From Sinotaia quadrata (taxonomy: Eukaryota; Mollusca; Gastropoda; Architaenioglossa; Viviparidae), in NCBI GenBank assembly GCA_028829895.1, contig CM054178.1, positions 107,286,558-107,350,557 of the forward strand: a stretch of 64,000 nt of DNA, read 5' to 3'. Within the stretch, counting starts at the first letter, position 1. The number at the start of each line of letters is the position of its first letter. The notes below the pieces were generated by a model that was not told the DNA's origin, did not search any database, and saw nothing but the letters and a program-made list of their open reading frames with translations. The translations under genes and the position numbers were made by a program. Of the stretch, positions 25,326 through 60,457 are shown in pieces.

Positions 25326-25639
25326 CTCTTGTTGGTATTTCATCCGCCATATCGAAAATCTTAGCAGTTATGTCAATATGTCATATCGATCTAACGAAGC
25401 TGCGGTTTTCATATTAATCAATTCTTTGCTGCTTATAATATTAATTTTATTTTACAACATAAGAAATTTGCCATTTCTTCTTCTGCAATTTATAGTTTTA
25501 TTATGTTTCTTATTTCAGCGTGTCTGTGTGTCTGTGCTTTGAATATTTTAAGTTTAAGTTAATTTCATTTATAATTATTTAATTAGAGGTGGTATTATTT
25601 TCTTTTAGTGTTCTCAGTGTTCTGTACTAATAGTAAAAG

Positions 25640-26010
25640 CATCAATTTTTGCATTAATTGTACTAGCAATGAAAACATCAATTATGGCACTAATTGTCCT
25701 AGCAATACTTGTACTAGAGGTAAAAATATCAAATTATAGCACTAATTGTCCTAGCAATACTTGTACTAGTAGTAAAAACATCAATTATGGTACTAATTGT
25801 CCTAGCAATACTTGCACCATTAGGCACCATTAGTAGTAAAGTGCCAACCATGTCACTGATTGTAATGCAATACTTGCACCATTAGTTATAAAGTGCCAAC
25901 CATGCCACTGATTTAATGCAATACTTGCACCATTAGTTATAAAGTGCCAACCATGTCATTGATTGTAATGCAATACTTGTGCTATTTGGAGTAAAACTGC
26001 CAACCATGGT
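25640..26010. repeat. two adjoining diverged minisatellites
   Basis: CACTAATTGTCCTAGCAATA units (25640-25815) are followed by CTTGCACCATTAGT and AAAGTGCCAACCATG units (25811-26010). They share GCAATACTTG. Confidence 0.88.
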
Positions 26011-26395
26011 ACTCCAGCAGTTTCCGTTCTATGACTACAATTATAATGAACATGTTGATGAATAGGAAGTTAATTATGTCATCACGATCCTGTACAAGGT
26101 TCGTAATATCGTAGAAATGATAAGGTGTCAGTGAGAATGAAAGTTACAACCATAATGGAATAAATTGACAAGTTGCAACATACAATATATGCAAATTATT
26201 TGTGGGTTACATTAATTATTATGAACTATCAGCAGTCTCACTGGCAATCCGATGCATTTTTAAATTCTCAGGAAATTCTTTCCTTTTTCATTTTGAAACG
26301 AATTATAAGTGATGTTTTGCATCTAAAGTTTTTGAGAACAAGTAACAGTATAAAAAGAAGATGAAAAATCCAGAAAGAAAAAGTGTAGTTGATTT

Positions 26396-26605
26396 TTACT
26401 CATCTCCCGGAGAATTCAAAATAAAGTATTCATCAGCTTCTGCTTCAGTCAACACAAACCCATCCTCCCACCATCTCCCCAGTACAATGTCTTCTAACCC
26501 CCAAGGCTTACTCTTTATCATTAGCTCGTCCCTGCCAGGGGGCTCTACTCTTATCGCAAACTCTCGGATACAGATAAACGCACTGGCGACTTGTTCAGTT
26601 ACCAA
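26396..26605 (-). other. unexplained coding-like frame, possible isolated exon
   Basis: A 70-codon - strand frame in a GC-richer patch. Its composition is balanced (EFAIRVEPPGRDELMIKSK, then IVLGRWWEDGFVLTEAEADE), unlike the repeat-derived frames nearby. It ends at TAA right after PGDE, and no convincing splice donor precedes that stop. No family is recognised. It could be an exon, a degraded gene piece, or chance. The opposite strand is also open, which lowers confidence. Confidence 0.25.
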
Positions 26606-26822
26606 GGTAACACAGGCAATGCTGGTCTGTTATTAGAGTTTGTATAAGGCCTGTTTCTGCTGTTGCATCGTTACACACAAATGCATTCTAAAGAAAAATA
26701 AAGTAAGCTGTCTCTTTCGGAAAAATTCAAAGTTCAGTCATAATTCATTAGCCGCAATGTGGTTTCTTTGAATGTGTTAGGTTAAATACTTGTAACTATT
26801 AGACTGGTTATTGTCAATCACC

Positions 26823-26952
26823 GAGATAGATAGATAGATAGATAGATAGACAGGCAGACAGACAGACAGATAGATACAGACAGACAGATAGATACAGACA
26901 GACAGACAGACAGAGAGACAGACAGATAGATGGATGGATGGATAGATAGAAC
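26823..26952. repeat. (GATA)n/(GACA)n microsatellite
   Basis: Mixed GATA and GACA units with a short GGAT run at the right. Confidence 0.95.
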
Positions 26953-27092
26953 GACCTAGCTAAGCTAGTTCACACACGGAAAATTCTACCACCGCCCTCT
27001 TAACTAAGCTCACACACGGAAAATTCGGTCACCGCCCTCTTAGCTAAGCTAGTTCACACAGGGCAAAGCCGGCCACTGCCCTCTTACTAGCT
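26953..27092. repeat. about 45-53-bp repeat, 3 units
   Basis: Shared blocks GCTAAGCTAGTTCACACA, CGGAAAATTC and ACCGCCCTCTTA, GC-richer than surroundings. Confidence 0.85.
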
Positions 27093-27457
27093 GCACTGTA
27101 AGAGCCAAGCTGTGGTGAGTGTTATAAATATAATGTATCCCCTAAAATGTAGTCTTAGTTTTAAGATCTGCTTGCTTGGTGTTTTATTTCTAAACAAAGT
27201 ATAATTATTTTATCTGCAAGAGAATGATAAGCTCACTGACCTCGGAAAATCTTGAAATATGAAGAGTTCTCTTTCTTTCACGTTATAGCGAGATGGAAAA
27301 GGTATTGTTGGTTTCTTTTTCTAAAATTATACAAGTATATTAGTTTAACAGTTAGAAAAGAAATAATCCAGATTTTCAGTTCAGACATTTATAAGAAATA
27401 TATTTCTTGAAGATTTGATTGTTATGTTTCGTCTCGTTTTGTTTCGGTTTTTATTGT

Positions 27458-27668
27458 TGGGAAAGGGGTATTTGATTAGGTTAATATTGTTTGTTAGAAG
27501 ATGGGTATTTGATTAGGTTGATATTGTTTGTTAGAAGAGGGGTATTTGATTAGGTTGATATTGTTTGTTTGGAGAGGGGTATTTGATATAGTTTGTTAGG
27601 ATATGGGTATTTGATTAGGTTGATATTGTTTGTTTGGAGAGGGGTATTTGGTTAGGTTGATATTGCTT
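27458..27668. repeat. about 37-bp minisatellite
   Basis: Units of GGGTATTTGATTAGGTTGAT plus ATTGTTTGTTAGAAGA, about 6 copies including one shortened. Confidence 0.92.
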
Positions 27669-27856
27669 TATTTTATTGTTATTATAATGTGAAAACTGTT
27701 TTTGAATGGCGTGATTTATTACATGGAATATTAATTTAGTTGGCTATTCTGTGGATCCATTTGCTGTCATAACACTGAAAACAGTGGCCGACATTTATAC
27801 ACATTTGACATGCTTAATATAAACTATAACACACACAAAACATGCAGAATGTGCGT

Positions 27857-27968
27857 TATATCATATACCCGAGGTGCCTATATCATACACCGGAGATGCC
27901 TATATCATACACCCGAGGTGCCTATATCATATACACGAGGTGCCTATATCATACACCCGAGGTGCCTA
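27857..27968. repeat. 22-bp minisatellite, 5 units
   Basis: ATATCATACACCCGAGGTGC plus CT repeated five times. Confidence 0.94.
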
Positions 27969-28972
27969 GGGTCTGAACTGGACGTAAAACAGACAGTAAT
28001 CTATTTTAGGTAAGGAGTGTACTACGTATCTCGAAATGGCGGGCACTCCTTCCTGTATCTGATTCAGCAAGAAATAAATCAACTCCCAGTCTTTCGTTGA
28101 CTCAGCAGGCACCAACTATCGCTTTAAAAATATTTTTTCCTTTAATTTTTTGTTAACACAACAATCTTGCAGCATCTCAGCAACTCAAAACGAATGCATT
28201 CGCCTTTTCATTTAAAATGGGCCCAAAATTGCACTTGCATCTTTATTGAATATCATTGAATCCTGAGGACTGTGCTACTTTAAAGTGCCACTTTAATGAT
28301 ATTTTAATGCTACATCAACAAGTCAGTAGCAATAGTATAAAAACAATTTAAATCACCCGAAAACTGCATCATTCTTTTGACTACACACCGGATTTTCTAA
28401 CATAAGTGGAGCGATCTCTACCTGTCCGAAAGTTCTTTAATCAGACTCTCTACCTGTGCCTCATGCGCTTGACATCCGGTAGACACGACTCCATTGTTGT
28501 CAAGGACAAACATAACTGAAAAGGATCTGGTAAACTGTGAAGGCGAGAAACAGCCTTTAAGGTTCGAGATGATTCAAATACGAGTTTGTGTGACGTACCA
28601 TCGAATTTTAACTTTTTCCTTGTTAGTGAAACAGCATCACCTGTCCCCGCCCGCTCCCCCCACCCCACCCCACAACCCCACAATGGCTTGCTTGACGTCA
28701 TTTTTATTTTATATTGTAAGCACTGTTATTGCCACTGTACATATTCTCTAAATAAAGCAGGCGTTGGGGGAGGGGGGGTGTACACCATTTCTGCAAAATA
28801 TAAAATGTTGCACTGTAATCTCTCAGCGCCGTTCGTAAAATAAAATATCAAGAGTTTTTAATGGTGTCAGTAAACGTGGCTTGATTTGACTGCTTTAGTT
28901 TTATTTGGACACTGGACTGTGTGGTCCCTAGTATAATGACTCTGAAGTTGGCTGCCACAGGCTTATTAAGCT

Positions 28973-30450
28973 AAAGCTGCCTTTCATGACCGGACTTTTG
29001 CCACATCATATTCAAAGTGATGAGAGAATAGAATGATTTCAGCAGGTAAACGTAGATCTCAGCCCATTGGTGTCATGAAACGAGCTTTCATTTTGTGTGA
29101 ACAATTTAAATTGAAGTAAAATAATTAATAAAGTATTCAGTGTGAACGTGTCGTTAGTCGGAAGTGCGAACTTCCGGGAAGAGAGGGATGGGGGTTGTTG
29201 AGCATTGCGTGGGCGTAACGGAAAGAATAGAGAGGGATGGGGGTTGTTGGGCCTTTGCGTGGGCGTAAAACAAAACATTTGGGTACCAGAGGAAAAACAA
29301 AGCAGCGTAGCAGTGTCACGTTATTTAATTTTAGAAAGATGCGTGGGTGTTGTGATGGCATAAATACCTTTCTGTGCCATTGACCGTTACACATGTGCCT
29401 ACTAGAGGAACCTAGGAGATTGGCCTTTGTCCCCTAATAGCTTGGGAGAAAGCTGAAGAGAAAACCCTTGTTGAAGGTAAATAAATTATTGATGAATGAA
29501 AGGAGATTTTTAATTATAGATTTTATTGTATTGATATATATATTATTGAGAAGATAGTCAGAGATCGATATGCTTAATTAGGATAACCTATTTAGTCTCG
29601 AGGAAAAGACTTAGGGCCTCTTAATTATGAATTTCAGGGACTCTGTGGGAGAAAGGAGACTTGGTGCAAGTACAAAAGGGACTTTCGTTAGAAACTTGTG
29701 GCGAGAACATTGACGAGCGCAATCTGGGCGTGAACCGCTACAGTTAAGTTAAAACGAAAGAGGAATTGTGGCCCTTGTCTTCCTTGGTTGTTCCGAGATT
29801 AAAGAAACATGAACAGTTTACTCGAGATACTGTAGACAATCGATCTATGAAGAGACTTGAGAAAACACTTTGATAATCTTAAAAATCTAATTATTTCTTT
29901 TCTTTAATTAAAGTTTTATTGTTAATCGTTCATACGTCTTACGCGTCTTATTTAATGTTAAATGTAACTGTTGATGTACTGTAAATTCGCGTCACCATTG
30001 TAGTGTAGTGCCTTGTAAGTTAGCGTCATTGTTATATATATATTGTTATTAAATATTAGTATCTGCAGTTATTCTGCTGGGGGCTGACGAGTCAAGTAAA
30101 TAGTCAGATCGTCGCCCCATAAGAAGTCTTGTTGTTTGTATCGGCATTCGTAGATGGATTAGTGCGCCAGCTAAAATAGATCTGAGCTAATTAGCATTAT
30201 TACGAATCACCCCAAGCAGCATACGACAATTGGCTGGTCTCTTTCCTTGTAAATCTTAACCATTAGATAATAAAAACTACACATCCATCTAAGACCGGCT
30301 TATTTTTACATCATCAAGTTCTAGAACATTCTCTATACGAATTGTTAACTGTGGTACTTTTACAGTACCCGAATATCATGTCGTGCTGACATTAACAAGA
30401 AATACAACATATAATTTTAAAATAGGGACAGACATCTCTGCTCTATCACA
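28973..30450. mobile_element. dispersed repeat family X, copy C, split by the LTR
   Basis: The left part (28973-29070) and right part (30229-30450) match the 3' third of copies A and B. They are separated exactly by the 1,158-bp TG...CA insertion. It ends CTCTATCACA at 30450, the same terminus as the other copies. Confidence 0.75.
29071..30228. mobile_element. probable solo LTR (1,158 bp)
   Basis: The segment begins TGTCATGAAAC and ends CATACGACA, so it has TG...CA ends with a 4-bp TGTC/GACA inverted match. It is flanked by ATTGG at 29066-29070 and 30229-30233. It splits a dispersed repeat whose two halves rejoin cleanly: CAGCCCATTGG plus CTGGTCTC, as in the other copies. TG...CA ends with a 5-bp duplication are hallmarks of LTR retrotransposons. 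No gag or pol frame lies inside. It includes a short internal direct duplication at about 29176-29268. A non-coding complete LTR element is the alternative. Confidence 0.82.
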
Positions 30451-30894
30451 AAGTGCTATATTATATACATTTATCTACATTAATATATAATTACTTTTTT
30501 ATTTCCCTCCGGATAGTTCTTAGGACATAACTATTAATACAGTAATAAGTTCCTTCCTCAGGTCTCTTTAATCAGCAAACTTATAGAGAAGCATGTACGT
30601 CAGGTTTCAAAACATTTCATTTTTTCATTCTTTCTTATTATAATTTTCTTGTTGCTGCTGCAGTTTCCGCACGATGATTTCGGTTTTAAAGAGACCGTTA
30701 TTATCTAAGCAGGCAGTGGGAATCGTTGGCCTCTCGGTATGTAATTATGCCCCGAGGTGAGATGAGTGCCCGAACTGGAGTAGGATTGCCATGTAAATAA
30801 CAGACACTAAATTAAAAGCATGGTTTATGGATAATGCTGCAATTTTTTAGTTTATTTCACTTTCATTAGCATTGTTCCCCCCTCGTGCAACATC

Positions 30895-31063
30895 AGCTTT
30901 TTAATGCTTTATTCTTGTCTCTTACAAAACTACATTTTCATTTAGATAAACACTAGCTTTTTAATGCTTTATTCTTGTCTTTTACAAAACTACGTCTTGA
31001 TTTAGATAAACACTAGCTTTTTAATGCTTTATTCTTGTCTTTTACAAAACTACATCTTCATTT
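30895..31063. repeat. 60-bp repeat, nearly 3 units
   Basis: AGCTTTTTAATGCTTTATTC and the following 40 bp repeat with exact 60-bp spacing and few changes. Confidence 0.95.
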
Positions 31064-31291
31064 TGGCCACTAAATCCGAATTTGCTAATCACTTGATATC
31101 TGAAATCGATGAGATGGACAACGACGTGAAACATAGATGACGTATAAAACCACGAGCAGAGAAACAGTTCACTGCCAGAATAGGAGATTCTGTACACCAT
31201 AGATGACGTAAAAAATACTATTTTGATTTTTACATTAATGTTATTCAAGTTATTCCATTCTATCTCACCAATGCTACTTGGTTAACGAAAA

Positions 31292-32807
31292 TGATTATTA
31301 TTTCATAACTAACTACAAGTGATGAGAATATTCTTTTTATTTTATTAATGATCCTCCAGCAAACACCACTCATTTCTCTTACTTGATGGATATACAGGTG
31401 CTGTAAATATTTTCTCTCTTCCACAACATTAAACATCATTTATTGTCACACAATCTTGCCAGAGATGGAATAATTCTATTTTTACTAAAGGAGAAGACAA
31501 ATCCGTCTTTAAATCTATTTTTAGCGAGCTCTCACTTACCTACTTTTTTCTGCAACATAAGTTATCAATATGCATAAGAAAGTCAATAAATTTATTAAAT
31601 CAACAATCAAATATACATATGACAAATACAATGAAATAGATTACTTGACATCATTATTTCCACGAACCCATGTTCAGATAATTTTATAATTACACAGTCT
31701 ATCATAATACAATTAACAATATGTCAATACAAATCACAGGTTAGTTCTATCAGAGAACAGAAATGGAGTTATTAGAAATAGATGATTATAGTCTTTTTAC
31801 ACAACCTAGATTAAGTGCAGCTTCAACAGACTTTCACTTGCTCTTGCAACAAAGTCACAATGTCCGCATCAACTGAGTCTCCCTCCACATACATGGAAAA
31901 CACTCACATGCTATTTTTCTTTTGAAACCAACTCAAGTGTCCTCTTTGTTCTTTCACTTCCTTCAAGCAGAACATGATTATAGTAATTCTGGTAACTTCA
32001 CTGTACCCATGTACTCAGCATAGATTGCCATGATACCTCAAAAGAGTACAGCATACTCACTTATGCTTGCTCACTCTGCAACAGACGTTTCAGGTTTATA
32101 ATCAGTGAACCAATAGATTCAATAAACACGTGAAAGACACGCTTTGTCTGTGAAACACAATCAGGGAACAAGTGCTAAGTTTTCCAGTTATCACTTTATC
32201 ACTATAACTCCATGCGACTTTACATTACAGTCTAACTTACAGTTTCTTGTAACCGTATTCATTAGCCCGATAAACGCATATGGCATAATAAATACAGTAT
32301 ATCAAAACAATGTCAAGTGTCAACACATTAAATGTGATCAGCTTAGTTCAAACATTTGTAGAAATAAAAATCAACTCACATAGTACATCTCTACACAAGT
32401 ATAACATATCAATAGCGAAAATAAATGAAATATTTCTAAGTCCATTCTCTTTCAATCAGTTCAACTCACCATCAAGCCAATGGCCACCTTTCAAAACCGG
32501 ACTTCTTCCTTGCCACTTTAAATTCAAAGTGACTAGACAATAGAATTTTCTACAGCAAATAAACTTTTTTTTATCTCAGTCCTTTGGCTGGTCTCGTTCT
32601 CGTAAATATCGGACAATAAAATCTACTCACTAGTTTGCATTACATCAGCATTTTCAGAATATTCTTGCCTCCAGCGTTCACTTCAAACTCAGACACTTTC
32701 AAACGTACCGTCTTAAGGACTGTCCAAGGTCGGGTTACTCTGACAATTTAACAATTTACATAACAATTAAATTTTAAAATAGGGAGAAGCAAATTTACTC
32801 TGTCACA
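31292..32807. mobile_element. dispersed repeat family X, copy B
   Basis: Counterpart of the copy at 11968, starting TGATTATTATTTCATAAC and ending CTCTGTCACA. It has a segment around 31850-32150 that copy A lacks or has diverged in. No reading frame of note. Confidence 0.7.
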
Positions 32808-34493
32808 CATTCCTATATGTTCAATCCTTCTGTCTCTCTGGTATGAATGCATGATGGAGAGAGGGATGGTTCGATACTAGTATGGATGTGTGCAAGAGAG
32901 ATGAAAGCATAGATGTATTACTACGCAGATATACTGATGGACAGCAATGAATGTGACAAATGATAGATTTATGAGCTAGAACTATATGATATTATAATTT
33001 GATATTCCATCTGTAACTGCATACACGCTTCTTATGGATATATTTGTTATTATAATATTTTAGATCATTATACTAATTCTTTAACACATTTATAACATAG
33101 GTCGACCGATGGAATCATGCAACCACGCATGGTTTTTATTCATATTTTGGACAACCATAAAAGGCGATATGAAAAGTGAACCAGCCGGGTTCCAACTTTT
33201 GCACCTAACATTAATTAGAATTGATTTTCATACTTTAGTCTTATCCCCAGCGGTTTCACATAACTTCACTAATATTAACTGGACATTAATCACTTTATCA
33301 ATCACAATAACTTTAGTAATATTAATTTGGTATGAATCATTTTATCAATCACAACTTCACTAATATTAATTTGACAAGAATCGCTTCATTAGCCACAATA
33401 AAACTTCACTAATAATAATTTGACACGAATCAATTTAACAATCATATCTGTCAAGGATGGAACTGCTACGAGCTGTCTATCAGAAGACGATCCAGCCAAG
33501 GTTGATCAAAAGACTCAGTTTATTAATGTATGTGTCTTGTCTTTTACTGTTAGTCATTTCTCCTTTAAAAATAAAATTGATCACTGCTGCTCTGAGCGAA
33601 ACCGGCATCCGGCTTATTCGGTCGCACAGCATTAAACTTGCAGAAATTAAGTCGCATTAACATTTGTAAGAATGCATAAGTATTTGTCAACTGTAATGTG
33701 CAAATGTTGCCACATGCAAAGTGTTGGTACCTCCAGATATGCTCCTACTTGCTTAACATATTTCTGTACGGTTGACCATTACGTAAATAATTAACTCCTC
33801 CCCATTGCCTTTTAAAGATATCTCACGTGACACCACAAACATAACAAAATGGATACAAATGATATAATATATATAGGTGTTAGGGCTTTAGAACGACACG
33901 ATGTACAAACATGCAAATGCGATACATTTTTATTGTCATGCTGCTATTGTAGTTTTTCAGAATAAAGTAAAAAAATCGAAAACTAAACAAAATGACAAAT
34001 TTAATTTGTTAGTCGAAAAATATACAGTATCTGCACAGATCAGTACATTTTTGGCATATTACAAATAAACAACCCTCGAAAATGCCAGTAGAAAACTCGT
34101 AATTTTGCGAGTGAAAAAAAATGCCATTTGCGAGCCAGAAAATAACAAATAGGCTACTATAAGGCGATATTTTTTCACAAAAAAATCTGTCTAATTTAAT
34201 TACTGGCAATCAGTTTAACTAGCCTTCAGGCTAGATGCGTGTAGAGATTGCCGAGAACAGAGAATAACAATTATAATGTACTTTTACGTCTTGAATGCGT
34301 GCCATCCTTAGGCGAGAAGCAGCATTTTTAGAGGCATATTCGGTGTATGTATTGTCTTTTATTCGTCACCCACTTCTATAGCTAGTTTTTTTTAAATCTA
34401 ATTAATTTAAACCTTCAACATAATGAATAACAATGAAGCGATCAAATATAACTTTGTTTTTTAAGAAAAGTTATACTGAAACCAATTGCGTAG
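32808..34493. other. non-coding stretch, nothing recognised apart from a weak repeat
   Basis: Short frames on both strands have no recognisable content. Confidence 0.5.
33228..33440. repeat. degenerate AATATTAATTTGG-type repeat
   Basis: Diverged units around ACTTCACTAATATTAATTTG and AATCACTTTATCAATCACAA. Confidence 0.75.
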
Positions 34494-34703
34494 AACAATC
34501 ATTACCCAGCTCATCACAGCAAATCTGTAACAATCATTACCCAGCTCATCACAGCAAATATGTAACAATCATTACCCAGCTCATCACAGCAAATCTGTAA
34601 CAATCATTACCCAGCTCATCACAGCAAATCTGTAACAATCATTACCCAGCTCATCACAGCAAATCTGTAACAATCATTACCCAGCTCATCACAGCAAATC
34701 TGT
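34494..34703. repeat. 35-bp minisatellite, exactly 6 units
   Basis: Six units of AACAATCATTACCCAGCTCA plus TCACAGCAAATCTGT, almost identical (one T/A change). Probably recent. Confidence 0.97.
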
Positions 34704-34964
34704 AGGAGCGAGCGAATTTATTGTTACCGGGGTGGGTGGGAGGATGGTGTGGTAGAGTAGAGGTGTGTTGTCCAGAAATTTAAACAATAGAATAACAAGG
34801 TGACAGGCTGATTTATGTTAGGTTAAAAAAATTATTTTAAAATGCAATTATTATGATAAGAAAGGAAATAATAAAACCAAAGTATTTCTTCTTATTATTA
34901 TGCACAATTTTCGAGGGTTGAAAAATAAAAGTGTGTTGTTGACTGACCTGAAACTTTGAACTGT

Positions 34965-35230
34965 ATTATACATAACATATAGCTGTATTACATATAACGT
35001 TATTACACATAACTGTATTACACATGACTATATATAACCTGTATTACTTATATTCTCTATGACAATATTACATATATGATATAAAAATATTAAATATAAC
35101 TGTATAACAGTTATACAGTAACAGTGTGTTACATATAAATGCATTATGCATGACAGTGTTACATATAACTGCACGTACTACATTACATATAAATGAATGG
35201 TATATAACAATATTACATATAAATATATAA
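34965..35230. repeat. degenerate CATATAAC/TATTACA repeat
   Basis: Short diverged units such as ATTACATATAACTGTATTAC. Confidence 0.8.
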
Positions 35231-35240
35231 GAGCACACAC

Positions 35241-35343
35241 AGCTGCCTTTCAAAACAAGATTTCTTCTTGCCACTCCAAATTCAAAAGTAATTAGACAGT
35301 AGATTTCTCTACAGCAGGTAAACTTTTAGATATCAGCCCAGTA
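35241..35343. mobile_element. dispersed repeat family X, fragment D
   Basis: A stretch including GCTGCCTTTCAAAAC, TTGCCACTCC and CAGCAGGTAAACTTT aligns with 32483-32576. Only about 100 bp survive. Confidence 0.65.
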
Positions 35344-36056
35344 CAAAATATAATTATTAGTAATAAAAAGCACTATAAAGTCAAGATAAAATAAAATTGA
35401 GCAACTAAAAGTTAAACAGATAAAGGAAAATCTATTAAAGAACAAAATGCCAACAATACTATTGATGGTAACCGTGACAGTATGGTAACTATAATAAGAG
35501 TAATACTACTTTTTACTAGTGATTTAGGAAAATAATTAAATAATAATAAAATAGAGAACAAAGTAAAAATAAAGCATTTTCTCTTTAAACCAAACTTAAA
35601 ATGAATACACCCAAGAGTAAAATATTGAATAAACCCATGACCAAGTGAAACGCACAGCTAGCCCCTGATTCTATTCCCGGTCCCACGGAAACTCCCCACC
35701 CCCACCTCGAACCCTGGCGCGAAATCGACGTAAGCAGGAAGCGTCTCCCATTTAACTTCGTGATGATTGTTAGCGAGTTTCTGTTCATACACTTCACACA
35801 TAAAATCAAAATATAACTACTGATGCAACTCATTAAACTGATAATCGTTTATGCAGAACTGAATCACAAATTAACTCAATCACCGTCTACAGAAGGGGAA
35901 CTACCTTCACGCAAATGCTTACGAATTAAGACCCCTTTATTGCAGACGCCGCGGTTTTAATCAGTCAAATTCCGAAGCTAAGTACTAGTGATCTAACTAA
36001 AATAGTATTATTATTATACTTTGAAACTTTACTTATACATCCTTAATTTACTATAA
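35344..36056. promoter_or_regulatory. LRRC40: LRRC40 upstream region (promoter and 5' UTR not resolved)
   Basis: The 700 bases before the LRRC40 ATG include a locally GC-richer patch (about 35650-35740 with GGCGCGAAATCGACG). No clear TATA box or initiator is evident. Confidence 0.3.
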
Positions 36057-58231
<22,175 letters not shown>

Positions 58232-58293
58232 TGGTATCACTCACAGGATATGATGACATTATTGAAATATTTTTCAGCTGTTTTACAAACTAC

Positions 58294-58299
58294 AATAAA
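58294..58299 (+). promoter_or_regulatory. LRRC40: candidate LRRC40 polyadenylation signal (proximal)
   Basis: AATAAA lies 63 bases after the LRRC40 stop. Another AATAAA at 59869-59874 is followed by a GCACTTTG stretch and could serve a 1.6-kb 3' UTR. The sequence alone cannot decide which is used. Confidence 0.35.
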
Positions 58300-59156
58300 A
58301 AAGGCAACAACAAAATTTTTAACGTAAAAACTAATAATTTTGCATTGAACTAAATGATGTAACTGAAAAATCATTTTCAAACTCAAATCAGCATTACAGA
58401 ATTCTTTCTGTACACTATACATGTTTCACAAGCATAAAGAACATGGATGCTTGCAACCTATACACAGCAAATGATGTTTAGTTATTGTTAATTTTTAATT
58501 TATTGAAAAAGTAGAACACCTCCACCCAGTATAATGTTGTCTATTATAATGTGAATTTGAACATAATGTGGTAAAGAAAAAATTGTTTTCTGTCTCATCT
58601 ACAGCACTTTCATTGAAAATAATCCCACTTTATATATTTACTGATTACTGTTTGTATATTTACTATATACATTTTATATAGCCCTGCCTTGGATCAATTG
58701 TCAAATCACAAAGCCAAGCTTATTTACAGCATTTTGAAACTTTCACTCTAATTTTCATTGCATTAAAAAAAAACAGTTTTGTCTGCAAGTTGTAATTAAA
58801 GTCATAATGTTGACATTTTAAATCTGTGTATGATTTAAAACCATTCAAAGACTAAATTTGTTTACAAGATATCAGGCCTATATATGCTGACTTTAATAAC
58901 ATTAATGCTTGCAGTCCTAGTGAAAGCCATGTTAAAAGAGTGCCAACCTAAATCTAATACTAATAGTAGTAAAGTTCAAAGCAAAAATGTCTTTTATTTT
59001 TAATCATTGTATTGAATACAATTGCAAATATATATACACAAAATGAACAATTGGTTAAAGAAGAACTGGCTTTAATAAAAAAAATAATTACAAAGATAAT
59101 GATTACAACTGGATCACTTATCTAATAGTATTTTATAATAGACCTGTTGCAATTAA

Positions 59157-59190
59157 TTGATATATATATATATATATATATATATTGTGA
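59157..59190. repeat. (TA)n microsatellite
   Basis: About 13 TA units, followed by TTGTGAT-spaced TATA blocks. Confidence 0.93.
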
Positions 59191-60457
59191 TAATTTATAT
59201 ATATTGTGATCATTTTAATTGATCTAGAAATAGAACAGGCTCTCTTCTTAATGTTTAAATTGATCAACTACATCATCAAACTCCTTGTTGGAAATGGACA
59301 TTATTGGTCAAATTATTTCTTTTGTTTTGTTGTTTATAAATTGTGACCAGACATGCACAGAGTGGTTTTAACTCCTGTTACAATAGGGAAGAAGGGCAGC
59401 AACTTTTACAAATATTGCCCATTCTAATTGTAAATGCAGTGCAAAGTAAAATATGTGAAGCTTTGGAGCATCTGTGTTCTCCCAAAGCTACTTAGTCAGC
59501 TAGACTCATATTTATTTCACGAACTACACATTGACTACTAAGTTTTAAAAAATATTTATGCCAGTTTACACATTATATAATTAAAATAGCTGCCATAGTG
59601 CAAAGACTTTTAAATTGTTTGCATAAATTGAATTTAGATCAGAGAGCATAAGAAGGGGTTCTTCAATAAACAAATGACTTGGCTGTGATTGGACTGTTGT
59701 TTCATTCAAAGGTTTATTAGGCAAATGTTTTGACTGGTAATAATAGATTTTCAAACTGTCTGTTGCTTTGTCATCAATCAAATCAAGAAAATCAGGGAGT
59801 AATTTATATATCTTTATTCTTTTTAAGTCATGCACTCAGAATTTAAAGATTTGTGTTGCAGTAATATGAATAAAGCACTTTGTAATACAAGATTACAACA
59901 CTCCTTTCTTTTGTTCTTTGGGTTATAATTATATTTTTTTATCTAAACATACAGCTCTTACAAAGGAGTAATATGTGAAATTAATTTAAATGAACACAAC
60001 TACTGGTTGCCTCCCTCTCACCTGATTCACCACCTTTCTGCCTCTGGTAATTCTTCACACATTTGCTGAATATAGGATATAAATAAATAGTTGAAAATAA
60101 AATCACTGAAATAATGTGGTAATTTACTAAAAGGAAAGTCCTGTTTTGATGGTCTAATAGAACTGTTCAGTTTTGAACAATTTTTAATAGTAGACTGTTT
60201 TCTAGTCTCCTTACAAGAATATATTCCCAACATTCTATGAAGCAAAAATAAAATTTAAAACTTGTTTTAAACACAGTTTTGTTGCAGTATAAATGATATA
60301 CAGTAGACAAAGTATACTTTTTACAATGAGTAAGAAAGACTGTTTTTAAAATTAAAAATATGCTCCTGAAGTAAAAAGTTTATATTTAGAAATAAAATAA
60401 TAGCATCATAACATCACCTAAGCAATTAATGGAGTCAGAATGGTTGCTCCCTCTTAT

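Noticed and set aside
35640..35730. SINE B-box on the - strand (GGTTCGAGG)
   Set aside because: No matching A-box or poly(A)/simple tail; probably chance in a GC-richer patch.
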